From NCBI GenBank assembly GCA_013140775.1, contig JABFSA010000052.1, forward strand, positions 1-34,680: DNA of 34,680 nt. The letters run 5' to 3'. Shown here one piece after another: positions 1 through 7,685 of this stretch. The DNA is from Acidobacteriota bacterium (GTDB lineage Bacteria; Acidobacteriota; Vicinamibacteria; Vicinamibacterales; UBA2999). The notes under the pieces are model-generated. The model was given only the letters and a program-made list of their open reading frames with translations. It did not search any database and was not told the DNA's origin. How positions within the stretch are numbered: position 1 is the stretch's first letter; each line of letters begins with the position of its first letter. The position numbers and the translations under genes were made by a program.

Positions 1-632
1 TTCTTGTACATGCCGTTGCGGTCGTCTACCCAGATCTTGATGATGTCTACCTTGAGGGCGGCGTTCTCCTGCACCGCCTTCCGAGCTTCGGCTTCGGTGG
101 TCACCCAGAACGGAACTTCCGTTCGTCCCTTCTCCGGGAGCGTGATCCCCCTGCCGGCCGTGCGAAACCGCGCGGCATTCGGAATCACTTCGTCACGTAC
201 CGCATACGGCACGGCACCCACATCCTGACCGAGGCTCATCGCCGCAACGACACCGTAGTACGCCCGGCGCTGCAGGTCTTCGAGAAGCGTTTCGCGCATC
301 TGTGAGCGGAGGTGAACGTGGGTGTCAACGATCGCTGGCATGACGGTCTTGCCCGCTAGCGCCACACGCGTGGCGCCCTCGGGAACCGCCACGGCACCCG
401 CCGCACCCACCTGCGTGATGCGTCCGTCGCGGACGAGCACGACAGCGTTGTCGATAGGATCGGTCCCGTCGCCGACGATCACCCGGGCGCCTTCAAAGGC
501 GGTGACACCGGCGCCCTCGGGTGGTTGCTGCGGGGCGTTGGAACCGGAGCACGCCGCAACCGCCGAAAGCCCGGCACACAGAAGACCGGAAAGGACGACA
601 CTCGTACGTGAAGACTTCTTCATGATGCGCAT
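1..632 (-). CDS. Amidohydrolase-family lipoprotein (partial, 3' end outside window)
   Basis: 210 codons are visible; the C-terminus lies beyond the left edge. The N-terminus is a lipoprotein signal peptide (basic MRIMKKSSR, hydrophobic stretch, lipobox-like VAAC), so the enzyme is probably anchored in the envelope. It continues into the typical amidohydrolase start: a small beta-sandwich strand set (ARVIVGDGTDP, VLVRDGRI) and the metal-binding HxH in MPAIVDTHVHL. Further on, VDIIKIWVDD resembles the strand carrying the metal-bridging lysine in imidazolonepropionase/prolidase-like members. The substrate cannot be told. Start: ATG at 632 has GGAG five bases upstream; an in-frame ATG at 623 (MKKSSR) is equally plausible. 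It lies 29 bp after the sugar dehydrogenase gene and is probably co-transcribed with it. Confidence 0.85.
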   Translation of the reverse strand, partial: MRIMKKSSRTSVVLSGLLCAGLSAVAACSGSNAPQQPPEGAGVTAFEGARVIVGDGTDPIDNAVVLVRDGRITQVGAAGAVAVPEGATRVALAGKTVMPAIVDTHVHLRSQMRETLLEDLQRRAYYGVVAAMSLGQDVGAVPYAVRDEVIPNAARFRTAGRGITLPEKGRTEVPFWVTTEAEARKAVQENAALKVDIIKIWVDDRNGMYK

Positions 633-661
633 ACCTTCTCCTCTACGCGTTCACCTGTGCG

Positions 662-2101
662 TCAGCGCGCCGGAGCCGCGTCGGGCACCAGCAGGCGGAT
701 CGTGCCGTCATGCTTGTTGAGCAGAAAGACCTGACCGTTTGGACCATCGCCGAATCGAAGGTCGGCTCTCGTGGTGGGCGTCTTCTTCTGGGCGCTGTTC
801 TTCTCCTGAATGACCTTCAGGAAGGTCTTCGATGTCCCCCCGTCATTCAGCAGAATTCTCCTGATGCCGTCCTGGCCGCCGTTTGGCAGCTTGTCGGCAT
901 GGATGTAGAAGATCTCGCCGCTCGGGAAATCGCCGAAGAGCACGAGATTCTCGAGCTGCCGAATCGCATTCCGCCGGTACACGTGCACGCCGGTAATCGC
1001 CGACTGCGTCTGGAGCAGGGCATCGGCCTGACCGTATTCCACGACCGGGTACGTGACGGCTGGATCGGCGCGGCGCCTGTTCAGGTCAACCGCGGTACGA
1101 CTGATGAAACCGAAGCTGCCCTCGAACTTGTTCCAGCCAAGATTCGCGCCTGCGCGCGCGACACTCAGTTCTTCGACGATGTCCTGGCCGATATCGGCGA
1201 CGAAGAGATTGCCGTTCCGAGAGTCCCAGCCGAACCGCTGCGGATTGCGCACGCCGGATACGTAGATCTCTCCCAGCGTCGCAGGGTTGTTGTCATTGAC
1301 GAACGGATTGCTGGATGGAATCCCGTACTTCCCGTTGGCGCTGTTGCGCCCGAGCGGGTCGATGCGCAGAATTTTGCCGAACGGCGAGCTCAGGTTCTGG
1401 CCAAGACCGAGTGGATCGCCGCCGCTGCCCCCGTCAGCAACACCGACATAGAGCAGCCCGAACTCGGGGCTTCCCGGCGTCGCATTCGGATTGAAACTCA
1501 TGTGCCCGCCGTTGTGATTCGCGAACGGCTGTTCGAGCCGGAGCATCTCGCGTGGCGCGCCGCCGTCGTACGTCGCCGCCTGCGGGTTCTTCGCGGTCCA
1601 CTCGAAGAGCACGGTGGCATGGGTATTCGATCCCCCGCCAGGCAGGAAGTCCCCTTTCGGCGCCGTGTTGGACGAATCGGTCCACGTGTAGAACTTTCCG
1701 TAGCCTGGCGTACCGGGCCGCCCGAACTGCGGGTGTACGGCAAAGCTCTGGAAGCCTCGCTCGCGGCCGGACGCCTGCACCTGCACACCCCAGTTCGACG
1801 CGTTGATGTCCACATACTGCGCCACCGTGCGGCCGTCGTAGCTGACAGTGAAGAGCGGACCCTGCATGGTGTTCACGAGCATCCGGCGCGTCGCGGGTTC
1901 GTCCACGAGGAGCATCATGCGAGCGGTTTCGCCACCCACGTCAGGGATCGTTGCGAACTCGGTGACCCGCACCTGCACGACGCCCTCCGTTGCGGGTATC
2001 GGGGCCGGGAAAGGATCCGTCGGCGATTGAGCCAGGACGACGTATCCCAGGACCATCGACGCAGCCACAAGGCCGAGCGTCACAATGCGTGTTGAGATCA
2101 T
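662..2101 (-). CDS. PQQ-dependent sugar dehydrogenase (glucose/sorbosone dehydrogenase family), secreted
   Basis: 479 aa. A signal peptide (MISTRIVTLGLVAAS...VLAQ) is followed by the six-bladed propeller of soluble quinoprotein glucose/aldose dehydrogenases. Recognisable family segments are FAVHPQFG, NHNGGHMSFNP (with a conserved His near the PQQ site in this family), GLLYVGVADGGSGGDP, FGKILRIDP, SGVRNPQRFGWD and VADIGQDIVEEL...GANLGWNKFEG. Such enzymes oxidise aldoses or related sugars in the periplasm using PQQ; the exact substrate is unknown. A TTG at 2140 would extend the protein by 13 residues ahead of the signal peptide, so ATG 2101 is preferred, although neither start has a strong ribosome binding site. 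The upstream reductase gene ends at 2141 and the amidohydrolase follows, so a three-gene transcript is likely. Confidence 0.87.
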   Translation of the reverse strand: MISTRIVTLGLVAASMVLGYVVLAQSPTDPFPAPIPATEGVVQVRVTEFATIPDVGGETARMMLLVDEPATRRMLVNTMQGPLFTVSYDGRTVAQYVDINASNWGVQVQASGRERGFQSFAVHPQFGRPGTPGYGKFYTWTDSSNTAPKGDFLPGGGSNTHATVLFEWTAKNPQAATYDGGAPREMLRLEQPFANHNGGHMSFNPNATPGSPEFGLLYVGVADGGSGGDPLGLGQNLSSPFGKILRIDPLGRNSANGKYGIPSSNPFVNDNNPATLGEIYVSGVRNPQRFGWDSRNGNLFVADIGQDIVEELSVARAGANLGWNKFEGSFGFISRTAVDLNRRRADPAVTYPVVEYGQADALLQTQSAITGVHVYRRNAIRQLENLVLFGDFPSGEIFYIHADKLPNGGQDGIRRILLNDGGTSKTFLKVIQEKNSAQKKTPTTRADLRFGDGPNGQVFLLNKHDGTIRLLVPDAAPAR

Positions 2102-2140
2102 TGGGGTCTTATACCGTATCAGCCGGATGGGGCACCACAA

Positions 2141-3079
2141 CTAGACGCCTGACGGCGTCTTTCGGCCTGCGACGTGCAGGGTCAACACATCGCAGACCGC
2201 ACGATTGGCGGGCGTGGGCACGCCGAGTCTGGCTCCCAGTTCCACCACGCCGCCCGACAACCACGGAAGCTCGATCTGATTGCCGCTTGCCAGGTCGTGG
2301 GCCATTGATGAGTTCGTCTCGGGAGCAAGGCTGTCAACGAACGCCATTCGTTCGTCTGCATATGTCTCGGGAAGCTTCACACCGTCGGCCCGGCCTACGG
2401 CTACGGTCTCTTTCATGAGCTCGTGAAGAAACCTGCGTGTCTGCGGGTTCTTCCGGATCGGCCCGATCGGCGAGCGCATGGCGGACGTGGATCCTGACAA
2501 CCCGACCAGAAACACGTACTTCTCCCAGATCGTCCGGCGAATGTCGTCCGAAATCTCTGCCTTGATCCCGGTCTTCAATAGCGCCGCATGAAGCGCCTCC
2601 ACCCGAGGTGAACGCCGCCCGTCGTATTCTCCAATCACACAGCGCTGCATGGCGCCCGTCTGCTTGAGCACACCGGGACGCGTGATGTGGGCGGCGACAT
2701 AGCCGACACCACCAACCACGGCTTTCGGTCCGAAGGTACGTCTGAGAATGTCGTCCTTGATGACGCCGTTCTGCAGAGAGATGACGGCCGTCTCCCGTCC
2801 GACCATTGGCCGCACCGCTTCAACGGCTGTGTCGGTGTCCCACAACTTGACGGCGATCACGACGACGTCAGCGACGCCAATCGTCTCCGGGTTGTCGGTG
2901 ACGGTGACCTTTGGCACATGAAGGTTGCCGAGCGTCTCGTTCTCGATCGTGATTCCGTGCTCGCGCATTGCAGCCAGGTGCGCTCCACGCGCCACGAAGG
3001 ACACGTCGCATCCGACGCTGGCGAGGCGAGCTCCCCAGACGCCACCAATACCGCCCGCTCCCATGAACGCAATCTTCAT
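2141..3079 (-). CDS. 2-dehydropantoate 2-reductase-like protein (ApbA/PanE family)
   Basis: 312 aa, the usual length for this family. The N-terminal Rossmann fold starts at once with MKIAFMGAGGIGGVWGARLA (NADPH-binding GxGGxG), followed by VADVVVIAVKLWDT and AVISLQNGV. The C-terminal helical domain contains RRTIWEKYVFLVGLSGSTSA, where the lysine of WEK aligns with the catalytic lysine of ketopantoate reductases, and SGNQIELPWLSGGVVELG near the substrate carboxylate site. The expected reaction is NADPH reduction of 2-dehydropantoate to pantoate (CoA pathway), but many family paralogues act on other 2-oxoacids and no other pan gene is nearby, so no symbol is given. ATG 3079 is chosen because the dinucleotide motif begins right after it; an in-frame ATG lies at 3094. 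Divergent from the NamZ-like gene. Confidence 0.83.
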   Translation of the reverse strand: MKIAFMGAGGIGGVWGARLASVGCDVSFVARGAHLAAMREHGITIENETLGNLHVPKVTVTDNPETIGVADVVVIAVKLWDTDTAVEAVRPMVGRETAVISLQNGVIKDDILRRTFGPKAVVGGVGYVAAHITRPGVLKQTGAMQRCVIGEYDGRRSPRVEALHAALLKTGIKAEISDDIRRTIWEKYVFLVGLSGSTSAMRSPIGPIRKNPQTRRFLHELMKETVAVGRADGVKLPETYADERMAFVDSLAPETNSSMAHDLASGNQIELPWLSGGVVELGARLGVPTPANRAVCDVLTLHVAGRKTPSGV

Positions 3080-3124
3080 TTGACCGAGAAGCATAACGCA
3101 CCGGAACCGGGATAATGAGGGGAC

Positions 3125-4306
3125 ATGTCTTCTTCAGTGACCGGAGCCGTACGCCTCGGCTCCGACGTGCTTCTTGGCTCCCGGCGCCTTCAGGGTCAGC
3201 GTGTGGGCATCGTCTGCAACCACGCATCCGTGGACGTGGGATTCCGCCACATCATCGATCGCCTCAAGGAAGCCGCCGGGGTGCATCTGGCGGCCATCTT
3301 TGGTCCGCAGCATGGGTTTCGCTCGGACGTGCAGGACAACATGGTCGAGACCCCGCACGGCGACGATGCCGCCAGGCGGGTGCCCGTGTACTCGCTCTAC
3401 AGCGAGACGCGCGAGCCAACGGCCGACATGCTGCGCGGTCTCGACGTGCTGGTCATCGACCTTCAGGACATCGGCGCCCGGATCTACACCTATATCTATA
3501 CGATGGCAAACTGCCTGCGCGCCGCCGCCCGGCACGGCGTACCGGTGATTGTCTGCGACCGGCCCAACCCGATCGGTGGCGATCAGATCGAAGGCGCCTC
3601 TCTATCCCGTGGATTCGAGTCCTTCGTCGGCCAGTTTCCGATCCCGATGCGCCACGGCATGACGATTGGCGAGCTGGCGCGGATGTTCAACGATCACTTC
3701 GGCATCAACGCGACGCTCGAAATTGCTCCGATGGAACGGTGGCAGCGCAAGCTGTATGCGGACGAGACAGGGCTTCCCTGGGTGATGCCGTCACCGAACA
3801 TGCCGACGATAGACACGGCCGTGGTGTACCCGGGCACGGTACTCTTTGAGGGCGTGCTGCTCTCGGAGGGACGCGGAACCACACGTCCGTTCGAGCTCGT
3901 GGGTGCTCCCTGGATCGATTCGGACGCGTTCGCGGCAGCCATGAACTCGTTCGAACTGCCAGGTGTCTACTTCCGTCCCGCCGTCTTCGTGCCCACGTTT
4001 CAGAAGCACAGCGGTCAGACCTGTGGTGGCTGTCAGATCCATGTCATAGACCGGCGATTGTTCCGGCCGGTGCTGACTGGTGCGGCACTCATTCACATGT
4101 TCCAGCGCGTCGACCCCGCGCAGTTTGCGTGGAGGCCACCGCCGTACGAATACGAACGCGACAAGTTGCCAATCGACATCCTGGCGGGGTCGGATTCGTT
4201 CAGGCGTCAGATCGAGGTCGGAGTGCCGCTGCGCGCGGTCGTCGAGAGCTGGCGCGAGGACGAAGAAACGTTTGGACGGCTGCGCCAGCCTTACCTGATC
4301 TACTAG
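3125..4306 (+). CDS. DUF1343 protein, NamZ-like exo-beta-N-acetylmuramidase
   Basis: 393 aa, full length for DUF1343. Diagnostic segments are GQRVGIVCNHASV near residue 25, AIFGPQHGFR near 60, VYSLYSETREPT near 90, VLVIDLQDIGARIYTYIYTM near 110-130, VIVCDRPNPIGG near 145, and PSPNMPT...YPGTVLFEGVLLSEGRGTTRPFELVGAPW near 220-260. The characterised Bacillus and Tannerella homologues release terminal MurNAc from peptidoglycan fragments, so a role in cell-wall recycling is likely. No signal peptide is visible, which suggests a cytoplasmic enzyme, unlike the secreted Bacillus form. A GAGGGG ribosome binding site precedes ATG 3125. The gene converges on the LOG-family gene; both stop codons fall inside one palindrome. 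Confidence 0.85.
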   Translation: MSSSVTGAVRLGSDVLLGSRRLQGQRVGIVCNHASVDVGFRHIIDRLKEAAGVHLAAIFGPQHGFRSDVQDNMVETPHGDDAARRVPVYSLYSETREPTADMLRGLDVLVIDLQDIGARIYTYIYTMANCLRAAARHGVPVIVCDRPNPIGGDQIEGASLSRGFESFVGQFPIPMRHGMTIGELARMFNDHFGINATLEIAPMERWQRKLYADETGLPWVMPSPNMPTIDTAVVYPGTVLFEGVLLSEGRGTTRPFELVGAPWIDSDAFAAAMNSFELPGVYFRPAVFVPTFQKHSGQTCGGCQIHVIDRRLFRPVLTGAALIHMFQRVDPAQFAWRPPPYEYERDKLPIDILAGSDSFRRQIEVGVPLRAVVESWREDEETFGRLRQPYLIY

Positions 4307-4325
4307 CTACGAGCTAGTAGCTAGT
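4302..4325. terminator. Palindrome containing both convergent stop codons
   Basis: A perfect 9-bp inverted repeat (ACTAGCTAC / GTAGCTAGT) with a 6-base loop (GAGCTA). The TAG stop of the rightward NamZ-like gene (4304-4306) lies in the left arm and the leftward LOG gene's stop (4321-4323) lies in the right arm. It is symmetric and could act as a bidirectional terminator or RNA 3' end, but there is no strong T-run on either side. Confidence 0.45.
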
Positions 4326-5175
4326 CTCTCGTCTTCGTGATCGCTGGCGCCTTGGTCTCCTGCACCGTCGCTGGTGTGACGTGGTACTCGATCAGATGGG
4401 ACTTCAACACCTCGAACGCCTCTTGCGGGGTGTCGGCACGCTGCAGCAGGAGCAAGTCAGGTTTGCTGATGGCGCCCCATTCGAGCATCGGCCCAAGGTT
4501 CATGATCGGATCCCAGTACTCGGCGCCATAGAGCACGATCTGGATCTGCTTGGCCAGCTTTTCGGTCTGCATCAGCGTGAGAATCTCGAACATCTCGTCG
4601 AGCGTGCCGAAGCCACCCGGAAAAATCACCAGCGCCTTGGCGAGATAGGCGAACCAGAACTTCCGCATGAAGAAGTAGTGGAACTCGAAGTGCAGGCCGT
4701 CGGTGATGTAAGGGTTGGGACCCTGCTCGAAAGGCAACCTGATGTTGAGGCCGACGGTCTTGCCGCCCGCTTCGCTCGCACCACGATTCGCGGCTTCCAT
4801 GATGCCCGGGCCGCCGCCGGACGTGACGACGAAGCGATGATTGGGTGAGCCGAGCCCGAGCGACCATTCGGTGAGCAGCCTGGCCAGCTCCCTCGCTTCT
4901 TCGTAATATCGCGACCATTCAACCGCCTTGCGCCCAAGCGCGAGGTGCTGCTCCACTTCTGGTGCATCGCCGACGAGACGACGGCTGAGCGTGGCCAGTT
5001 CCGCTTCCGCGTACTCCTTGCTCGTGACCCGGGCGGAACCGAAGAACACGACCGTATCCTGGACGTTTTGTGCCTGGAACCTCTGCAGGGGTTCGAGGTA
5101 CTCGGCGAGGATCCGGATCGGCCGGGCTTCATCGCTGTCCAGAAATTCGCGATCTTGATAGGCGACTGGCTGCAT
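4321..5175 (-). CDS. TIGR00730/LOG-family Rossmann-fold protein
   Basis: 284 aa from ATG 5175 (MQPVAYQDREF). The lysine-decarboxylase-like (LOG) fold is clear: DTVVFFGSARV near residue 40, VVTSGGGPGIMEAANRGA near 120, and the hallmark PGGFGTLDEMFE near 185. The family includes cytokinin riboside 5'-monophosphate phosphoribohydrolases that hydrolyse nucleoside 5'-monophosphates to base and ribose 5-phosphate. This longer form, with about 40 extra N-terminal residues, is common in bacteria and often biochemically untested. An upstream in-frame start at 5232 would overlap the divergent SRPBCC gene and lacks conservation, so the shorter form is preferred. Its 3' end converges on the NamZ-like gene. 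Confidence 0.84.
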   Translation of the reverse strand: MQPVAYQDREFLDSDEARPIRILAEYLEPLQRFQAQNVQDTVVFFGSARVTSKEYAEAELATLSRRLVGDAPEVEQHLALGRKAVEWSRYYEEARELARLLTEWSLGLGSPNHRFVVTSGGGPGIMEAANRGASEAGGKTVGLNIRLPFEQGPNPYITDGLHFEFHYFFMRKFWFAYLAKALVIFPGGFGTLDEMFEILTLMQTEKLAKQIQIVLYGAEYWDPIMNLGPMLEWGAISKPDLLLLQRADTPQEAFEVLKSHLIEYHVTPATVQETKAPAITKTRD

Positions 5176-5216
5176 GCAGCGATTATCAAGGGAGAATGCG
5201 GTAGCCTCCAACGCAA

Positions 5217-5684
5217 ATGCGTGAGTTCGCACACACCGTCGTCATCACGGCGCCGCCAGCCGCCGTGCTCGACGCCTTTTTCGAGGCCGAGTCGCTCGCG
5301 GCGTGGTGGGGAGTCACGCGTGCCATCTGCGTCCCACGCGCACTTGGCGCATATGCAGTGGAATGGGCGCCGGCCGGGCGCCGCGAAGAATCGCCGGGCC
5401 GTCTCGAAGGGACGCTGCACGGCACGGTCATGGAGTTCAAGCCCGGGGAGGAGTTCTTCGTGGCCGACCTCTATTGGCATCCTCCGAACGACGACCCGAT
5501 CGGACCGATGGCACTCGAAGCCACCTGTCGCATGGATGGCGCCGTAACGCATCTCCACCTCCGGCAGTCCGGCCACGACAAGGACAGCGAGCGCTGGTCC
5601 CGGTACTACGACGTGATGACAGCCCGATGGGAACCCGCACTCGAAGCGTTGAAGCAGTTCCTCGAGAAGCGCTGGGCCGACTGA
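5217..5684 (+). CDS. SRPBCC-fold (AHSA1-like) protein
   Basis: 155 aa. The protein opens with the typical START-like beginning (FAHTVVITAPPAAVLDAFFEAESLAAWWGV), including the WW motif of AHSA1-type proteins. A grip-fold pattern follows (GTLHGTVMEFKPGEEFFVADL, then MALEATCRMDGAVTHLHLRQSG), and it ends in a long amphipathic helix (YYDVMTARWEPALEALKQFLEKRW). These proteins bind hydrophobic ligands in a deep cavity; no ligand or partner can be deduced. It is transcribed divergently from the LOG-family gene, with only 41 bp between start codons for both promoters. Confidence 0.78.
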   Translation: MREFAHTVVITAPPAAVLDAFFEAESLAAWWGVTRAICVPRALGAYAVEWAPAGRREESPGRLEGTLHGTVMEFKPGEEFFVADLYWHPPNDDPIGPMALEATCRMDGAVTHLHLRQSGHDKDSERWSRYYDVMTARWEPALEALKQFLEKRWAD

Positions 5685-5724
5685 GACCAGGATCGCGCTC
5701 GACAATGAAACGACATCCTGGTCT
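5684..5724 (+). terminator. Inverted repeat immediately after the SRPBCC stop codon
   Basis: A perfect 10-bp inverted repeat (AGACCAGGAT at 5684-5693, ATCCTGGTCT at 5715-5724) separated by 21 bases, beginning at the last base of the stop codon. It could form a 3' hairpin. No T-run follows directly, so intrinsic termination is uncertain. Confidence 0.4.
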
Positions 5725-5755
5725 GACAAATATCTAATTCAGACATATTTGTCTG
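5725..5755. repeat. AT-rich overlapping inverted repeats (possible operator)
   Basis: GACAAATAT (5725-5733) is repeated in inverse as ATATTTGTC (5745-5753). Overlapping it is a tight dyad CAGACA-TATT-TGTCTG (5740-5755). This AT-rich island is unusual in such GC-rich DNA and lies in the 318-bp gap before amtB. It may be a regulator-binding site or an RNA hairpin; no known operator is recognised. Confidence 0.35.
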
Positions 5756-5855
5756 TTCACAACAGGCATCTGCAATCGGCTCTCAACCCCAGAAGATCGA
5801 TCGAAACATTCAATAAAACAGGCGGAGCCCTCGCTCCCTGCACCAGCACGCGGCG

Positions 5856-5871
5856 TGGTGCGCTTATTGCT
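5856..5871 (+). promoter_or_regulatory. Candidate sigma-54 (RpoN) promoter of amtB
   Basis: TGGTGCG-CTTA-TTGCT has the sigma-54 GG-N10-GC architecture: -24 element TGGTGCG (two differences from TGGCACG) and a perfect -12 TTGCT. It lies about 130 bp before the amtB start codon. AmtB genes are commonly under RpoN/NtrC nitrogen control in other phyla, which supports the call. A dyad GCACCA-N10-TGGTGC (5840-5861) overlaps the -24 element. The rest of 5756-6002 shows no gene. Confidence 0.5.
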
Positions 5872-6002
5872 CAAGGCATTCTCAATCAGCCCTTCGTCGG
5901 CACCGTCCCGTGTATCCGTCACACGCCGCCAGCGAGCGGTCGAACGTGGTCCTCGGTTCCCCCCGCGAGAACCGCCGCGATCACGCCTCTGCGAGGTGAA
6001 TC

Positions 6003-7385
6003 ATGAGAGTGAGCAACCGAGAAGTATTCAGAACAGCCACCCTGGTGGTGGCGGTCCTGGCCCTGGCGACCAACGCACACGCGAAGACGGCCGAAGAGTT
6101 GACCGTCGCGCTCGATACGATCTGGGTTCTCTTGACGGCCTCGTTGGTGTTCTTCATGAACCTGGGATTCGCTCTTGTCGAGTCCGGGTTCTGCAGGTCG
6201 AAAAACACGGTCAACATCCTGTCCAAGAACTTCATCGTCTTCGCCATTTCGTGTCTGGCGTACTACGTCGTGGGATGGGGACTGATGTTCGGTAGCGGCA
6301 GCGGATTGGTAGGATCCCAGGGGCTGTTTGCACTGAGCGGCGCCGACAACAGCCCGGCAACCGGAGACGCCTACATGGGCGCCTACGGTGCAATCGCCTG
6401 GACCGGTATCCCGCTTTACGCGAAGTTCTTCTTTCAACTCGTCTTTGCCGGGACGGCTGCCACCATCGTCTCCGGTGCGGTCGCCGAGCGTATCAAGTAC
6501 ATCTCCTTCATCGCCTTCTCCTTTCTGCTGGTGGCGTTCGTCTATCCGATCGGCGGGCACTGGATCTGGGGAGGCGGCTGGCTGGCCGCGGCTGGCTTCT
6601 GGGACTTCGCGGGTTCGACGGTCGTGCACAGCGTAGGCGGCTGGGCGGCGCTGGCGGGCGTGATCGTGCTCGGGCCACGCCTCGGGAAATTTGGCGCAGA
6701 CGGCAAGGTGAACCCGATTCCCGGACACAGCATGACATCGGGCGTCATCGGCTGCCTGGTGCTGTGGCTCGGCTGGTTCGGTTTCAACCCAGGCTCGACC
6801 ATGGCGTCTGACCCGAACGCGATCTCTCACGTATTCATGACAACCAACACCGCGGCGTTCATGGGTCTCCTGTCGGCAACGGCGCTGAGCTGGACATGGG
6901 ACGGCAAGCCCGACCTGGGCATGTCCATCAACGGCTGCCTCGCCGGCCTCGTGGCCATCACTGCCCCGTGCGCTTTCGTCACCGTGAACGCAGCCCTCAT
7001 CATCGGTTTGATCGCCGGCCTCCTCGTGGTGTGCGCAGTGAAGCTGTGCGACGCCGTCAAAATCGATGACCCGGTCGGCGCGATTCCCGTCCATCTGTTC
7101 AACGGCGTGTTCGGCACGTTGTGCGTGGGGCTCTTCGCAGTGGACAAGATTACCGGCGCGGCAACCGGTAACGGACTGTTCAACGGAGGAGGGATGACCC
7201 TTCTCATCGCACAGATCAAGGGCATCGTGGCGGTCGCGGTCTTCACCTTCACCGCGTCGCTCGTTTTCTGGTTCGCCATCAAGGCTGTCCTCGGCCTTCG
7301 CGTGAGCAAGGAAGAAGAGGAAGAGGGTCTCGACATCGGTGAACACGGCCAGGCGGCGTACCACATCACGATGCCGGAGTACTGA
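6003..7385 (+). CDS. amtB: Ammonium transporter (Amt/AmtB family)
   Basis: 460 aa. An N-terminal signal-peptide-like segment (cleavage near ATNAHA) is followed by about 11 membrane segments of the Amt/Mep/Rh fold. Key pore residues are present: Asp201 in [11 protein letters not shown], the first pore histidine His209, and the second His364 in [12 protein letters not shown], giving the twin-His motif. [16 protein letters not shown] and [17 protein letters not shown] are also typical. The C-terminal cytoplasmic tail ([22 protein letters not shown]) is the conserved regulatory tail to which GlnK binds in other bacteria. No glnK or other PII gene is adjacent. A candidate sigma-54 promoter lies about 130 bp upstream and a good intrinsic terminator follows, so the gene is probably monocistronic and nitrogen-regulated. 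Confidence 0.95.
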   Translation: MRVSNREVFRTATLVVAVLALATNAHAKTAEELTVALDTIWVLLTASLVFFMNLGFALVESGFCRSKNTVNILSKNFIVFAISCLAYYVVGWGLMFGSGSGLVGSQGLFALSGADNSPATGDAYMGAYGAIAWTGIPLYAKFFFQLVFAGTAATIVSGAVAERIKYISFIAFSFLLVAFVYPIGGHWIWGGGWLAAAGFWDFAGSTVVHSVGGWAALAGVIVLGPRLGKFGADGKVNPIPGHSMTSGVIGCLVLWLGWFGFNPGSTMASDPNAISHVFMTTNTAAFMGLLSATALSWTWDGKPDLGMSINGCLAGLVAITAPCAFVTVNAALIIGLIAGLLVVCAVKLCDAVKIDDPVGAIPVHLFNGVFGTLCVGLFAVDKITGAATGNGLFNGGGMTLLIAQIKGIVAVAVFTFTASLVFWFAIKAVLGLRVSKEEEEEGLDIGEHGQAAYHITMPEY

Positions 7386-7399
7386 ACCTGCTTCGGCAG

Positions 7400-7437
7400 G
7401 GCCATGGCCGGTCACTCGGCCATGGCCATACCTTTTT
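7400..7437 (+). terminator. Rho-independent terminator after amtB
   Basis: An 11-bp perfect GC-rich stem (GGCCATGGCCG / CGGCCATGGCC) with a 6-base loop (GTCACT), followed within a few bases by CCTTTTTG. Each arm is itself nearly palindromic. It lies 15 bp after the amtB stop. Confidence 0.85.
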
Positions 7438-7498
7438 GTAAGAGACCTGATCTTCTTCACCATTTATGTCGCACGTGAGAGCCAGGAGGTGCGGCCCG

Positions 7499-7648
7499 AT
7501 GCACTGGCGATTCTTCCTCGGGGCCAGTTTCCTCACCGCGGCACTCGTGAGTCCTCATTCGGGGCTCAAGCCGCTGGTTGGCGGGGTCGCACTTGGCGGG
7601 CTCATCCTGCTGGCGGTACACCAGATCAGCAAGGGCGGCCCGCGCTAA
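7499..7648 (+). CDS. Small hydrophobic membrane protein, unknown
   Basis: 49 aa beginning MHWRFFLGASFLTAALV and containing two hydrophobic stretches (about residues 4-17 and 24-42) separated by PHSGLKP, so probably a two-pass membrane peptide with a short basic tail. ATG 7499 is chosen over an upstream in-frame ATG at 7466 because a near-perfect AGGAGGT lies 8 bases before it. It sits between the amtB terminator and the Na+/H+ antiporter gene, 37 bp upstream of the latter, so it may be co-transcribed with it. No family is recognised. The strong ribosome binding site is the main support. Confidence 0.5.
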   Translation: MHWRFFLGASFLTAALVSPHSGLKPLVGGVALGGLILLAVHQISKGGPR

Positions 7649-7685
7649 GGCGCGTGGATGGTTCGGGGTGCGGTAACGTTGGCAG

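Noticed and set aside
710..2095. 461-codon rightward open frame antisense to the sugar dehydrogenase
   Set aside because: No domain and arginine-rich; the opposite strand encodes a clear PQQ-dependent dehydrogenase.
4626..5729. 367-codon leftward open frame across the LOG and SRPBCC genes
   Set aside because: It overlaps two recognisable proteins on different strands and has no family features.
5919..7463. 514-codon leftward open frame antisense to the ammonium transporter
   Set aside because: Composition is charged and low in hydrophobic order (His, Arg, Asp, Glu rich), with no domain; the rightward frame is an unmistakable AmtB.
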